A program made the translations under genes and the position numbers. A stretch of DNA of 64,000 nucleotides, from contig NZ_JAPMXC010000003.1 of assembly GCF_026624755.1 (NCBI RefSeq), forward strand, positions 1-64,000, given 5' to 3'. The stretch's first letter is position 1. Every line of letters starts with the position of its first letter. Below the pieces are notes generated by a model. It made no database searches, was not told where the DNA came from, and saw only the letters and a list, made by a program, of their open reading frames with translations. The DNA is from Robbsia betulipollinis. GTDB taxonomy: Bacteria; Pseudomonadota; Gammaproteobacteria; Burkholderiales; Burkholderiaceae. This document shows positions 18,283-26,905 of the stretch, in pieces.

Positions 18283-18935
18283 GCCGTCACGCTCGCGATC
18301 GTGAAGCGCACCTGATCGCCCGGTTGCATCAGACATGGCGATTCTCGTTGCGGGTCGAAGAAAACGAGGTCCGAACGCCCCAGCAATTGCCAGCCGCCCG
18401 GCGACGCCGCCGGATAGATGCCGGTTTGCTCGCCACCGATGCCGACCGAGCCCGCCGCGACCTGCAGGCGCGGGGTCGCGCGGCGCGGCGTGTGCAGACG
18501 CGGGTCGAGTCCGCCCAGATAGGCGAAACCCGGTTGAAATCCCAGGAAGTACACCGTGTAGCGGCCCGCGGCATGCAGCGCGGCGACGTCTTCCGTCGGC
18601 ATGCCGGCATGCCGGGCGATTTCCGGCAGGTCCGGCCCGTGGGCGCCGCCATAGTGCACGGGCACGTCGACGATCCGGCCCGTGTCGGCGGCGGGTTTCG
18701 ACGTTTCGCTCCATGCCTGTTCGAGCTGGCGGGCGAGCGCGGGGGCATCGGCCGCCAGCGGATCGAAAACGATCGTCAGATTGTTCATGCCCGGCACCAC
18801 ATCGACGATATGGGGCCAGTGGCGGGCCCGTTCGGCGACTTTCCACACGCGGGACTGGCATGCCAGCGTCGCGGGCGCGGGTGCGGCGACGAAAAAGGCA
18901 CTATCGCCAAGCGGCTGGATCGTGGGACGCGACAT
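18279..18935 (-). CDS. pxpB: 5-oxoprolinase subunit B
   Basis: A 218-residue KipI/allophanate-hydrolase-subunit-1 family protein, first gene of the pyroglutamate operon. The signatures are PLGDSAFFV at the N-terminus, VVPGMNNLTIVFDP near 50, and VYFLGFQPGFAYLGGLDPRLHTPRR near 130. The start at 18935 (MSRPTIQ) matches homologues; the open extension upstream is not conserved-looking. Transcription should begin in the AT-rich region at 19046-19080. Confidence 0.92.
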   Translation of the reverse strand: MSRPTIQPLGDSAFFVAAPAPATLACQSRVWKVAERARHWPHIVDVVPGMNNLTIVFDPLAADAPALARQLEQAWSETSKPAADTGRIVDVPVHYGGAHGPDLPEIARHAGMPTEDVAALHAAGRYTVYFLGFQPGFAYLGGLDPRLHTPRRATPRLQVAAGSVGIGGEQTGIYPAASPGGWQLLGRSDLVFFDPQRESPCLMQPGDQVRFTIASVTA

Positions 18936-19058
18936 GGCTCGGAAACCTTGATGAACGCAGAGAGGACGGGCAACGTGAAAGCGGCGTGACGTGGACGCGC
19001 GGCACGCCGCCATTGCAACGACGGCGACGGTAGCGGGACCATTTTACGTTGTACATAA

Positions 19059-19075
19059 ATTATAGATAAATTATA
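19059..19075 (-). promoter_or_regulatory. Candidate -10 elements of the pxp operon
   Basis: On the minus strand two perfect TATAAT hexamers occur 11 bases apart (19064-19059 and 19075-19070) inside an AT-rich island that contrasts with the GC-rich surroundings. No clear -35 box is paired with either, which is common for activated promoters. Confidence 0.5.
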
Positions 19076-19095
19076 AATAAAATTAATTTCCGGCG

Positions 19096-19111
19096 ACGAT
19101 CGTACGATCGT
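19096..19111. promoter_or_regulatory. 16-bp perfect palindrome, candidate operator
   Basis: ACGATCGTACGATCGT is a perfect inverted repeat lying between pxpB and the divergent winged-helix regulator. Its position next to the TATAAT boxes and a TATACT at 19132-19137 on the plus strand suits a dimeric repressor controlling both directions. Confidence 0.55.
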
Positions 19112-19179
19112 TCGATCGGCATGTCTGTCGTTATACTTTTCCGTCCGCTACGTCCGTGTCACCAACGAGCCTGCCTGCC

Positions 19180-19692
19180 ATGTCGACATTGCCCGTCCCG
19201 ATCGTCTCTTCATCCCATCTGCTGTCCGGGGTCAGCGCCGAGTTGTCCGAGCTCGAATATGGCCTGATCATGGCCGGCAACGCCTTCAACAAATGGATGA
19301 CCCGCTGCATGGCCGCCGCCGGCGTCGACGACATGACGCCCATGGAGGTATCGCTGCTGCACCACGTCAATCATCGGCAGCGCAAGAAGAAACTGGCCGA
19401 CATCTGTTTCGTGCTGAACATCGAGGACACGCATATCGCCAGCTACAGCTTGAAGAAACTGGTCAGCCGCGGCTATCTCGTGACCGAAAAAGCCGGCAAG
19501 GAGGTATTGTTCGCAGCCTCGGAACAGGGCCGCACGCTCTGTGCGCGGTATCGCGAGGTTCGGGAAAGCTGCCTCATGTCGACGCTGGCGGACGCGGGCC
19601 TGACGAATCAGCAGATCGGCGACGCCGCGCAACTGCTGCGCAACGTCTCGGGTCTTTACGATACCGCCGCGCGGGTGGCCGCGTCGCTCTGA
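19180..19692 (+). CDS. Winged-helix (MarR-type) transcriptional regulator, probable pxp regulator
   Basis: A 170-residue protein with a MarR-like winged helix: MTPMEVSLLHHVNHRQRKK, then ADICFVLNIEDTHIASYSLKKL (recognition helix) and the wing GYLVTEKAGKEVLFAASEQGR. It is divergent from pxpB across a 244-base AT-rich region containing a 16-bp palindrome, so control of the pyroglutamate operon is likely. A GTG at 19156 would add eight residues; the ATG at 19180 is preferred. The ligand may be 5-oxoproline, which is inference from context only. Confidence 0.8.
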   Translation: MSTLPVPIVSSSHLLSGVSAELSELEYGLIMAGNAFNKWMTRCMAAAGVDDMTPMEVSLLHHVNHRQRKKKLADICFVLNIEDTHIASYSLKKLVSRGYLVTEKAGKEVLFAASEQGRTLCARYREVRESCLMSTLADAGLTNQQIGDAAQLLRNVSGLYDTAARVAASL

Positions 19693-19756
19693 CGCGTCGC
19701 GCCGTCGCGATTTTCTTCGCGCCGGCGGATGGCGCGAACGAGGGCATCAAAGAAAA

Positions 19757-19790
19757 AAGCGATGTCCGCATCGTCATGCGGGCATCGCTT
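19757..19790 (-). terminator. Rho-independent terminator of leuA
   Basis: A 14-bp stem with one G-T wobble (AAGCGATGTCCGCA with TGCGGGCATCGCTT) is followed on the minus strand by six to seven T. It lies 42 bases after the leuA stop. On the plus strand no T-run follows, so it mainly serves leuA. Confidence 0.85.
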
Positions 19791-19831
19791 CGGTCCTGCG
19801 GTGATCGGGGTTAGGCGATCATCGGCTGGCT

Positions 19832-21538
19832 TCAGGCCTCGGTTTCGACCGCGAGCGCGGCGAAGAAGCTTGCCTGCGCGTTCACGTCGATACGGGCATG
19901 CACCCGGTTGATGCCGCTGATGGCCGAGCGAATCGACGCGGTCACCAGGTTCGGATGGATGCCGACGCCGAAGACGGTGCCCGGCAGGGCGTCGGTGGCC
20001 ATTTCGGCGAAAGCCACCGCGGTGGCGTCGGCGCCTTGTCCGGTGGCCCGCTCCTCGTAATGCTGGATCCGTACCGGCACGCGCAACGCCTGCATCAGCG
20101 CGTCGAGCGGGCCGTTGCCTTCACCGCGCAGCACGCGCTGCTCGCCATGGATGCGCACGGTCAGGGCGATCGATTCGCGATCGCCTTGTTCCGCGAGATG
20201 GTGCTTCACGTACTCGATCGGCTCGGTCACGCGCGTGTACTCGTCGTTGAACAGCTCCCACAGGCTCGCCGCGCTGACCTCGCTGCCGGTGTCGTCGGTG
20301 ATCTTCTGCACCGCGCCGCTGAATTCCACCTGCAGGCGGCGCGGCATCGCCAACCCATAGCCCTGCTCCAGCAGATAGGCGATGCCGCCCTTGCCCGACT
20401 GGCTGTTCACGCGAATGATCGAATCGTAGGTGCGGCCGATATCGCTCGGATCGATCGGCAGATAGGGCACTTCCCAGAGGGCATCGGCCTGCTGCACCGC
20501 GAAGCCTTTCTTGATCGCGTCCTGATGCGAGCCCGAAAAGGCGGTGAAGACGAGGTCGCCCACATAGGGATGACGCGGGTGGATCGGCAACTGGTTGCAC
20601 TCCTCCACGGTACGCGCGATCTCGTTGATCTTGGAGAAGTCGAGTTGCGGATCGACGCCCTGCGAGTACAGATTGAGCGCCAGCGTCACGAGGTCGACAT
20701 TGCCGGTACGCTCGCCATTGCCGAACAGGCAGCCCTCGACGCGGTCGGCGCCGGCCAGCACCGCGAGTTCGGCCGCCGCCACCGCGGTACCGCGGTCATT
20801 GTGCGGATGCACGCTGATCACGATGCTGTCGCGCCGTTCCAGGTGGCGGTGCATCCATTCGATCTGGTCGGCATAGTGGTTCGGCGTGCCGACTTCGACG
20901 GTGGCCGGCAGATTGAAGATCATCTTGCGCTCGGGCGTCGGTCCCCAGGCGGCGCTGACCGCGTCGCAGACTTCCTTGGCGAAATCGAGTTCGGTCGCGG
21001 TGAAGCATTCAGGGCTGTACTGGAACGTCCATTCGGTCTCGGGATGGCGCTCGGCGATCTCCCGGATCATCCGCGTACCCTTGACCGCGAGCGCCTTGAC
21101 GCTGTCCTTGTCGGTATTGAAGACGATCCTGCGCCAGGCCGGCGCGGTCGCGTTGTAGAGATGAACGATCGCTTTCTTCGCACCCTGCACGGATTCCATC
21201 GTGCGCCGGATCAGATCCTCGCGCGATTGCGTCAGAACCTCGATGGTCACGTCGTCGGGAATATGGCCGTTTTCCACCAAACCGCGGACGAAATCGAAGT
21301 CGGTCTGCGAGGCCGACGGAAAAGCGACTTCGATTTCCTTCAGGCCGATCTGCACCAGGGTCTTGAACATGCGCATCTTGCGTTCGGCATCCATCGGCTC
21401 GAACAGGGACTGGTTGCCGTCGCGCAGATCCGTGCTCATCCAGATCGGCGGATGGGTGAGGGTCTTCGTGGGCCAGGCACGGTCGGGGAGATCGACCGGG
21501 GCGACGGGACGGTATTTGCTCGACGGGTTCTTCAACAT
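19832..21538 (-). CDS. leuA: 2-isopropylmalate synthase
   Basis: A 568-residue enzyme of the longer LeuA class (corynebacterial-type). It condenses acetyl-CoA with 2-ketoisovalerate, the first committed step of leucine synthesis. The catalytic TIM barrel opens with [15 protein letters not shown] and contains [16 protein letters not shown] and the [11 protein letters not shown] motif. The C-terminal regulatory domain (about 430-568), which binds leucine for feedback inhibition, is present. The start at 21538 ([11 protein letters not shown]) matches homologues. A leader peptide gene lies 208 bases upstream, implying leucine-dependent attenuation. Confidence 0.95.
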   Translation of the reverse strand: MLKNPSSKYRPVAPVDLPDRAWPTKTLTHPPIWMSTDLRDGNQSLFEPMDAERKMRMFKTLVQIGLKEIEVAFPSASQTDFDFVRGLVENGHIPDDVTIEVLTQSREDLIRRTMESVQGAKKAIVHLYNATAPAWRRIVFNTDKDSVKALAVKGTRMIREIAERHPETEWTFQYSPECFTATELDFAKEVCDAVSAAWGPTPERKMIFNLPATVEVGTPNHYADQIEWMHRHLERRDSIVISVHPHNDRGTAVAAAELAVLAGADRVEGCLFGNGERTGNVDLVTLALNLYSQGVDPQLDFSKINEIARTVEECNQLPIHPRHPYVGDLVFTAFSGSHQDAIKKGFAVQQADALWEVPYLPIDPSDIGRTYDSIIRVNSQSGKGGIAYLLEQGYGLAMPRRLQVEFSGAVQKITDDTGSEVSAASLWELFNDEYTRVTEPIEYVKHHLAEQGDRESIALTVRIHGEQRVLRGEGNGPLDALMQALRVPVRIQHYEERATGQGADATAVAFAEMATDALPGTVFGVGIHPNLVTASIRSAISGINRVHARIDVNAQASFFAALAVETEA

Positions 21539-21746
21539 GGCGGTTCTCGCGTGGCGACTAAAGTGGACGAAGGGCGTGATCCGGGCGGGGCCGACGACGG
21601 CGCGAACAGGGCGTGAGACCACGTTACGGCGCTGCGGACCAACACAAATCTACGGGAATTCAGGGGGAGAAACCGGCTGGTCGGCGCAATGAGGGTCAAG
21701 GCGCGGTGCAGCCAAATGCGGGGCGAAGGCGACGCGAATTACGACT

Positions 21747-21827
21747 TCAGATTCGCGATAGTAGGCCTAGCCCGGACGATAGGGCTAGTAGCGATGCGTG
21801 GAGGTGAGAGGTCTTGTAAGCAGACAT
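21747..21827 (-). CDS. leuL: Leucine operon leader peptide
   Basis: A 26-residue open frame directly upstream of leuA encodes seven leucines, six by CTA, a codon avoided in this GC-rich genome, plus one CTC. Leucine pairs occur at residues 13-14 and 22-23. This is the design of a ribosome-stalling attenuator peptide such as E. coli leuL, which also uses CUA. A hairpin (21767-21788, CTAGCCC with GGGCTAG) overlaps the leucine codons, and a second (21734-21756, GCGAAT with ATTCGC) straddles the stop codon, so ribosome position would change RNA folding. I found no classical U-run terminator before leuA, so the final step may be Rho-dependent or act on translation. Confidence 0.8.
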   Translation of the reverse strand: MSAYKTSHLHASLLALSSGLGLLSRI

Positions 21828-21833
21828 GGCGAA

Positions 21834-21863
21834 AGTATGGGGAGAAAAGCGCATTCCTGTCAA
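21834..21863 (-). promoter_or_regulatory. Sigma-70 promoter of leuL-leuA
   Basis: On the minus strand TTGACA (21863-21858) is followed after 18 bases by CATACT (21839-21834), with no better alternative nearby. The expected start of transcription, six to seven bases after the -10 box, falls on or next to the A of the leuL ATG (21827). The leader peptide would therefore be translated from a leaderless or nearly leaderless RNA; no Shine-Dalgarno sequence is seen. Confidence 0.7.
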
Positions 21864-21960
21864 CCCTCTTTCGTTGCACTGGACCTCCGCGAAGGCAACG
21901 CGACATGCCCGCGACCCGTTGCGCCGACCATGCCGGCTGCGGATCCAACAGGAGCGGGAG

Positions 21961-23391
21961 ATGACGACAACGCAATGCGCGGCGGGCGGGGACAAGGGCG
22001 GGCCGACCGGCTGGATGCGCCGGGGTGCGGCGGCGGTACGCGCGGGGGCGCGGGACTTTCCACGCGAGCGGATCGGCACCTTGCTGGTGTTCATGGGGGC
22101 CGGCGTGGGCACCGGCGGCTGGATTGCCGATATTCCCCGCGTGCGCCAGGCCCTGCAACTGTCGACCACCGAATTGGGTATTGCGTTGCCGGGCTTCGGC
22201 GGGGGCGCGCTGATGGCAACGCTGCTGATGAGTCAACTCGCCAAACGCGTGAGCAGCGGCGCTGCCACGCTGGGAGCGGCGGCGTGTTTCCTGGTGGCGC
22301 TGCTCGGGCCGGCATTCGCCACGAGCCATGTCTGGCTGATCGCCGCCTTGCTCGCGCTGGGTTTCGCGGTCGGCGCGCTGGAAGTTTCGATGAATGCGCA
22401 CGGCGCCGGGATCGAACGGCGCATGGGCCGTCCCGTCATGTCGTCCTTTTTCGCCGCGAACAGTTGCGGCGCGTTGCTGGGCACGGCGGTTGGCGGGCTG
22501 ATGGCGGCGCTGGGCGGCTCCGCGCGCGCGGGCCTGCTGGCGCCCGCGGCCGTGGCGATGCTGCTGCTCGCGCTTGCATGGAAAGTGGGGGTGAATGGCG
22601 CATCGGCCGGGGCCGCGAACGCGGCCCGTCGGGCGGACCCGAAGCCGCCGCGGCCGGCTGTCGCGGATGCTGCCGATGCTGCCGATGCTGCCGATGCCGC
22701 GTGCGAGACGGGTTCGCGCACGGGTTCGCCGCAGGCGGTGCCGTCGGCGGTTGCCGTCGACGGCACGAACGCGGGCGCGGATCGCGCCGCCGGGCCGTCC
22801 GGTGCGTGGATTCGCTGGATGGGGCTATGGTTCACCTCGTTGATGCTGGGCCTCTCGACCGCGCTGGCGATGGTGCTGCAGGGGGCGGTGGGGGACTGGA
22901 GTGGCCTCTACCTGAGTCTGGTGGTGGGGGCCGGCGACGCGGCGGCGACCCTCGGGTTCGGTTGTTTTTCCGTGGCGATGGCCGTCAGCCGCCTGTGCGG
23001 CGACCGCGTCGTCGCCGGCATGGGGCCGATGCGCACGGTGCGCCTGGGCGCGCTCACCGCCGTCGCCGGCTATATCCTGCTGCTGTCCTATCCCGGCGTC
23101 CTGACGGCCTGCGTGGGTTTCGCTCTGGTGGGCCTGGGCATCGGCAACATCCTGCCCGTGGTGCTGAGCACGGTCGGCCGACTGGGCAAGCATCCGGCCA
23201 GCGCGATTGCCGTGGCGATGACCATCGGTTACGCGGGGGCCATGCTGGGGCCGGTCCTGATCGGGTTTTGCGCCGATCGCATCGGCCTGCGCCAGGCCTC
23301 GATCGGTCTGCTGCTGGTCAGCGTTCTGCTGGCCACGGTCGCAGCGGCCTGCGTCGGCCATGCCGGGCGACTGCGACCGGCGCGGGAGTGA
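21961..23391 (+). CDS. MFS transporter (YbjJ-like)
   Basis: A 476-residue major facilitator protein with two six-helix halves. The first half opens with LLVFMGAGVGTGGWIADIPRVRQAL, typical of the YbjJ/inner-membrane MFS group. The central cytoplasmic loop (about 210-285) is long and low-complexity, with an Ala-Asp repeat. AGCGGGAG lies just upstream of the ATG at 21961; an open frame extends upstream but is not conserved-looking. Substrate unknown. The gene is divergent from leuL-leuA and convergent with the next MFS gene. Confidence 0.82.
   Translation: MTTTQCAAGGDKGGPTGWMRRGAAAVRAGARDFPRERIGTLLVFMGAGVGTGGWIADIPRVRQALQLSTTELGIALPGFGGGALMATLLMSQLAKRVSSGAATLGAAACFLVALLGPAFATSHVWLIAALLALGFAVGALEVSMNAHGAGIERRMGRPVMSSFFAANSCGALLGTAVGGLMAALGGSARAGLLAPAAVAMLLLALAWKVGVNGASAGAANAARRADPKPPRPAVADAADAADAADAACETGSRTGSPQAVPSAVAVDGTNAGADRAAGPSGAWIRWMGLWFTSLMLGLSTALAMVLQGAVGDWSGLYLSLVVGAGDAAATLGFGCFSVAMAVSRLCGDRVVAGMGPMRTVRLGALTAVAGYILLLSYPGVLTACVGFALVGLGIGNILPVVLSTVGRLGKHPASAIAVAMTIGYAGAMLGPVLIGFCADRIGLRQASIGLLLVSVLLATVAAACVGHAGRLRPARE
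22666..22701. repeat. 9-bp coding tandem repeat in the MFS loop
   Basis: The 9-bp unit GATGCTGCC is repeated about four times and encodes Asp-Ala-Ala repeats in the central loop of the transporter. The frame is preserved by the unit length. Confidence 0.85.
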
Positions 23392-23434
23392 GCACCGCGC
23401 CGGCACCCGCTTCGGCACCCGTGCCGGCCGCGCG

Positions 23435-24796
23435 CTAGTCGTCGCTGGACGACAACGGCGCGGCCACCGATTCGAGCGAGCGTCCCTCGGCGGCGATGCC
23501 CCAGCGCCAGTGGATCGCGGCGGCGGCGACCATCAGCAACGAACCGAACAGGTAGCCCGCGTAGACATTGCCGCGCCGGTGGCTGTCGATCAGCCAGCCG
23601 AACAACGCCGGCCCCGCCACGCCCCCCAGGCCGGTGCCGATCGCGTAGAACGCCGCGATCGCGAGCGCCCGGATCTCCAGCGGGAAGGTCTCGCTGACCG
23701 TGAGGTAGGCGGCGCTGGCGGCCGACGAGGCGAAGAAGAAGATCACCATCCACGCGATCGTCTGCGTGCGCGCGTCGAGCACGCCGATATAGAACAGATA
23801 GCCGGAAAGGGTCAGCAGGATGCCCGAGGCGGCATAGGTCGAGGCGATCATCGGACGGCGCCCGACGACGTCGAACAGACGGCCGAGACAGACGGGTCCG
23901 AGAAAATTTCCCAGCGCGAACGGCAACAGGTACCAGCCGACATGGGCGGACGGCACCCGATAGAAATCCGTCAGCACCAGCGCGTAGGTGAAGAAGATCG
24001 CATTGTAGAAGAACGCCTGCGCGGCCATAAGCGCCAGTCCCACCACCGCGCGCTGGCGGTGCACGGTGAAGATCGTGTGCCACACCTCGCGCAGCGGCGT
24101 GTGATCGCGCATGCGCAGGTGCAATTGCGGCAGCGCGGCATCGTCCGCCATGGCGAGCCCTTCGCCGCGCACCCGTGCCTCGATCGATTCGACGATCTCG
24201 CGCGCCTCGTCGACGCGTCCGTGCGTGATCAGCCAGCGCGGGCTTTCCGGCAGGTGGCGGCGCAGGAACAGAATGCCCAGGCCAAGCACGCCACCGATCA
24301 GGAAACACACGCGCCAGCCCGTATCGACGCTCAGCACCGCGGGGTCGAGCAGGACGATCGAGCCCGCCGCGCCCACGCCCGCACCCAGCCAGAAGCTGCC
24401 GTTGATGACCAGATCGGTCCAGCCGCGCACCCGTGCCGGCGTCAGTTCCTGGATGGTCGAATTGACCGCCGTATACTCGCCGCCGATGCCCGCTCCCGTA
24501 AGAAAACGGAACAGGACGAAACTCGCGAGATTCCATGAAAACGCCGTGGCGAGCGTCGCGCCCACGTATAGCAGCAAGGTCGCAAAGAACAGCTTGCGCC
24601 GGCCGATCCGGTCGGTCAGCCAGCCGAAGAGCAGCGCCCCCAGCACCGCGCCGGCAAGATAGGCGCTGCTGACGATGCCGATATCGGCGTTGTCGAAATG
24701 CAGCGACGCCGCCGATTTCAGCGAGCCTGCCACGGCGCCCGCCAGCGTGACCTCCAGGCCGTCGAGCAACCAGGTGATGCCGAGCGACACCACCAC
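23435..24796 (-). CDS. MFS sugar/organic acid:H+ symporter family protein
   Basis: A major facilitator of the sugar-porter/aromatic acid class with 12 membrane helices. The motif GWLTDRIGRRKLF (loop 2-3) and GAGIGGEYTAVNSTIQEL are typical. From the GTG at 24796 it has 453 residues. The frame continues upstream as LDRLPWSRFHALVV, which looks like the usual N-terminus of the family, yet no ATG, GTG or TTG occurs in frame before the stop at 25018-25016. The true start is therefore uncertain. It ends 43 bases from the end of the convergent MFS gene. Confidence 0.82.
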   Translation of the reverse strand: MVVSLGITWLLDGLEVTLAGAVAGSLKSAASLHFDNADIGIVSSAYLAGAVLGALLFGWLTDRIGRRKLFFATLLLYVGATLATAFSWNLASFVLFRFLTGAGIGGEYTAVNSTIQELTPARVRGWTDLVINGSFWLGAGVGAAGSIVLLDPAVLSVDTGWRVCFLIGGVLGLGILFLRRHLPESPRWLITHGRVDEAREIVESIEARVRGEGLAMADDAALPQLHLRMRDHTPLREVWHTIFTVHRQRAVVGLALMAAQAFFYNAIFFTYALVLTDFYRVPSAHVGWYLLPFALGNFLGPVCLGRLFDVVGRRPMIASTYAASGILLTLSGYLFYIGVLDARTQTIAWMVIFFFASSAASAAYLTVSETFPLEIRALAIAAFYAIGTGLGGVAGPALFGWLIDSHRRGNVYAGYLFGSLLMVAAAAIHWRWGIAAEGRSLESVAAPLSSSDD

Positions 24797-25195
24797 CAGG
24801 GCATGGAAGCGGCTCCAGGGCAGGCGGTCGAGGCGGCCCGGGAGATCGGTCGTGATCCGGTCTCCCCGGATAGGGTGCGAAGCGGCGCGCGGACGCGCGC
24901 GCGGGACAGGCGAGGGTGCGATCTTTCGCTCCAGGCTTTGGACGAGCGTGTCACGGGGTGTCGGGCCGAACGGGACGGCGCGACCGCCGTGTGGACCGCT
25001 CGGGTTTTCCTGAGCCTAGCGTATTTCACGATTCGTTGCGCGAACCGTTCGGCCAGGGCCCGCATCGCGTCGCGTGTATCGTCGCGCGCGCGGCACGCGC
25101 GATTGCCCGCGTCGGCTCATTGTGCTAAAAACGCTGATTCCCTTGTGCGGCTTCTCGTGCACAGATCGCCGGGTACTCGAGCAGACTGAAGGATC

Positions 25196-26467
25196 ATGAC
25201 TTTTTGCGCTATCGATTTCGGCACTTCCAATTCCGCGCTCGCGTTGCCGACGCCGCCCTCGGCCGCGGCGCCGGCCGGCGGCTCGCGACTCATCGCGCTC
25301 GAGGGAGCGCAACCCACCTTGCCGACCGCCGTGTTCTTCAATGCGGATGAGCACACGCGCGCGTTCGGCCGGGCCGCCATCGCGGAGTACATCGACGGCT
25401 ATGAAGGCCGTCTGATGCGTTCGCTGAAGAGCATCCTGGGTTCGCCGCTGGCGCTGGGCGTCACCGAACTGGGCGACGGCTCCGCGCTGCCGTTTCTCGA
25501 CATCATCGCGCTGTTCCTCGATCACCTGTTGCAGACCGCGCGGCGCACCAGTGGCGCGCCCGTCACGCAGGCCGTCATGGGCCGGCCGGTGTTCTTCGTC
25601 GACGACGATCCGCAGGCCGACGCCGAAGCGCAGGCACAGCTGGAAGCCGCGGCGCGCTCGGTCGGGCTGCGCGATGTCGTGTTCCAGTACGAACCGATTG
25701 CCGCGGCGTTCGATTACGAGTCGGGTCTGAGCGACGAGCAGATCGTGCTGGTGGTCGACATCGGCGGCGGCACCTCGGACTTTTCGCTGGTGCGCGTCGG
25801 TCCCGGGCGGGCGGCGCGGCTCGACCGGCGCGACGACGTGCTCGGGCATCACGGCGTGCATGTCGCCGGGACCGATATCGACAAGCGCGTGGCGCTCGCG
25901 AGCGTCATGCGCGAGCTCGGCTACCGGTCGACCGATGTCGAGGGCCGCGAGATTCCGAACCGGATCTATTTCGACCTGTCCACCTGGCACCTGGTCAATA
26001 CGATCTATGGTGCGCGGCGGATCGCGGAATTCAAGCTCATGCGGCATATCTACCGGGACGAAGCTTATCCGGCGCGGCTGGAGCGGGTCTTCGATCAGCG
26101 GCTCGGCCATGCGTTGATCGGCCTCTCGGAAGGCGCGAAGATCGCCGTGTCGGCCGGCGGCGACACGTCGATCGACCTTGGTCTGATCGAGGAGGCGTTG
26201 TGCACGCCGTTCGACGGCGAGCGCCTCGCGCAGGCGTCGGCCGAGGAAACGCAGCGCATCGTCGCCGCGGCGCTCGATACCGCGCGTCAGGCCGGGATCC
26301 GGCCGGAGCAGGTGGGTGCGTTGTATTTCACCGGCGGCTCCACCGGTCTGAAATTCCTGTCCACGGCAATCAGCGCCGCGTTTCCGGCCGCCACCGCCGT
26401 GCACGGCGATCCCCTGGCCAGCGTGGCGAAGGGGCTGGGCATCTACGCCGAGCGCATTTTCCGCTGA
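25196..26467 (+). CDS. Hsp70-family protein, YegD-like
   Basis: A 423-residue protein with the actin/Hsp70 ATPase fold and no substrate-binding domain. Phosphate 1 is CAIDFGTSNSALALP (4-18), phosphate 2 is VLVVDIGGGTSDFSLVRVG (about 183-201), and the adenosine motif is GALYFTGGSTGLKFL (about 379-393). This matches YegD rather than DnaK, which is about 640 residues. A chaperone-like role is presumed, but YegD function is not established. The start at 25196 immediately precedes the first conserved strand. It is a single-gene unit. Confidence 0.88.
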   Translation: MTFCAIDFGTSNSALALPTPPSAAAPAGGSRLIALEGAQPTLPTAVFFNADEHTRAFGRAAIAEYIDGYEGRLMRSLKSILGSPLALGVTELGDGSALPFLDIIALFLDHLLQTARRTSGAPVTQAVMGRPVFFVDDDPQADAEAQAQLEAAARSVGLRDVVFQYEPIAAAFDYESGLSDEQIVLVVDIGGGTSDFSLVRVGPGRAARLDRRDDVLGHHGVHVAGTDIDKRVALASVMRELGYRSTDVEGREIPNRIYFDLSTWHLVNTIYGARRIAEFKLMRHIYRDEAYPARLERVFDQRLGHALIGLSEGAKIAVSAGGDTSIDLGLIEEALCTPFDGERLAQASAEETQRIVAAALDTARQAGIRPEQVGALYFTGGSTGLKFLSTAISAAFPAATAVHGDPLASVAKGLGIYAERIFR

Positions 26468-26495
26468 CGCCCGACGCAAAAGCCGGACGAAAAAA

Positions 26496-26515
26496 AACCG
26501 CGCTGAGGCGCGGTT
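26496..26515 (-). terminator. Rho-independent terminator of the cold-shock gene
   Basis: An 8-bp stem (AACCGCGC with GCGCGGTT) with a TGAG loop is followed on the minus strand by a T-run (A-run at 26489-26497 on the plus strand). It lies 43 bases after the cold-shock gene stop and may also help terminate the convergent YegD-like gene. Confidence 0.85.
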
Positions 26516-26558
26516 CGTCGTTTCGGCAGCGCGCGACGCGCACTGCCGAAACTGCCGA

Positions 26559-26762
26559 TCAGACCGGCTGGATGTTCGAAGCTTGCTTGCCCTTCGGACC
26601 GGTCTTGACGTCGAAGCTGACCTTCTGGTTTTCCTGCAGCGACTTGAAGCCGTCAGCACGAATTTCCGAGAAGTGCGCGAAGAGGTCCTCGCCGCCATCG
26701 TCCGGGGTGATGAAGCCGAAGCCCTTAGCGTCGTTGAACCACTTAACGGTACCGGTTGCCAT
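26559..26762 (-). CDS. cspA: Cold-shock protein (CspA family)
   Basis: A 67-residue single-domain cold-shock protein, the usual family length. RNP1 is KGFGFITP (13-20) and RNP2 is DLFAHFS (26-32), the aromatic single-strand nucleic-acid-binding face. It acts as an RNA chaperone. It has its own promoter and an unusually long leader for such a short gene, as in known csp genes, suggesting post-transcriptional temperature control. AGGA precedes the ATG by about nine bases. Confidence 0.95.
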   Translation of the reverse strand: MATGTVKWFNDAKGFGFITPDDGGEDLFAHFSEIRADGFKSLQENQKVSFDVKTGPKGKQASNIQPV

Positions 26763-26905
26763 AATACGTTCCTAACTAAATTGTGTTGAAGTGGGCGAAA
26801 AGCCCGGTTTGCATGATATCAAGGAGGTAAATATGACGACCGGAGTACCGTTCTGAGGCGACTACGTGTAGGCAAATACTCGTCGCTTGAAAATCCTGCC
26901 AATAC

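Noticed and set aside
19754-19792. Bidirectional terminator between the winged-helix gene and leuA
   Set aside because: Only the minus strand has a T-run after the stem, so I assign it to leuA alone.
26821-26855. A plus-strand ribosome site and seven-codon frame in the cspA leader
   Set aside because: It is antisense to the cspA leader, very short, and no promoter reads into it.
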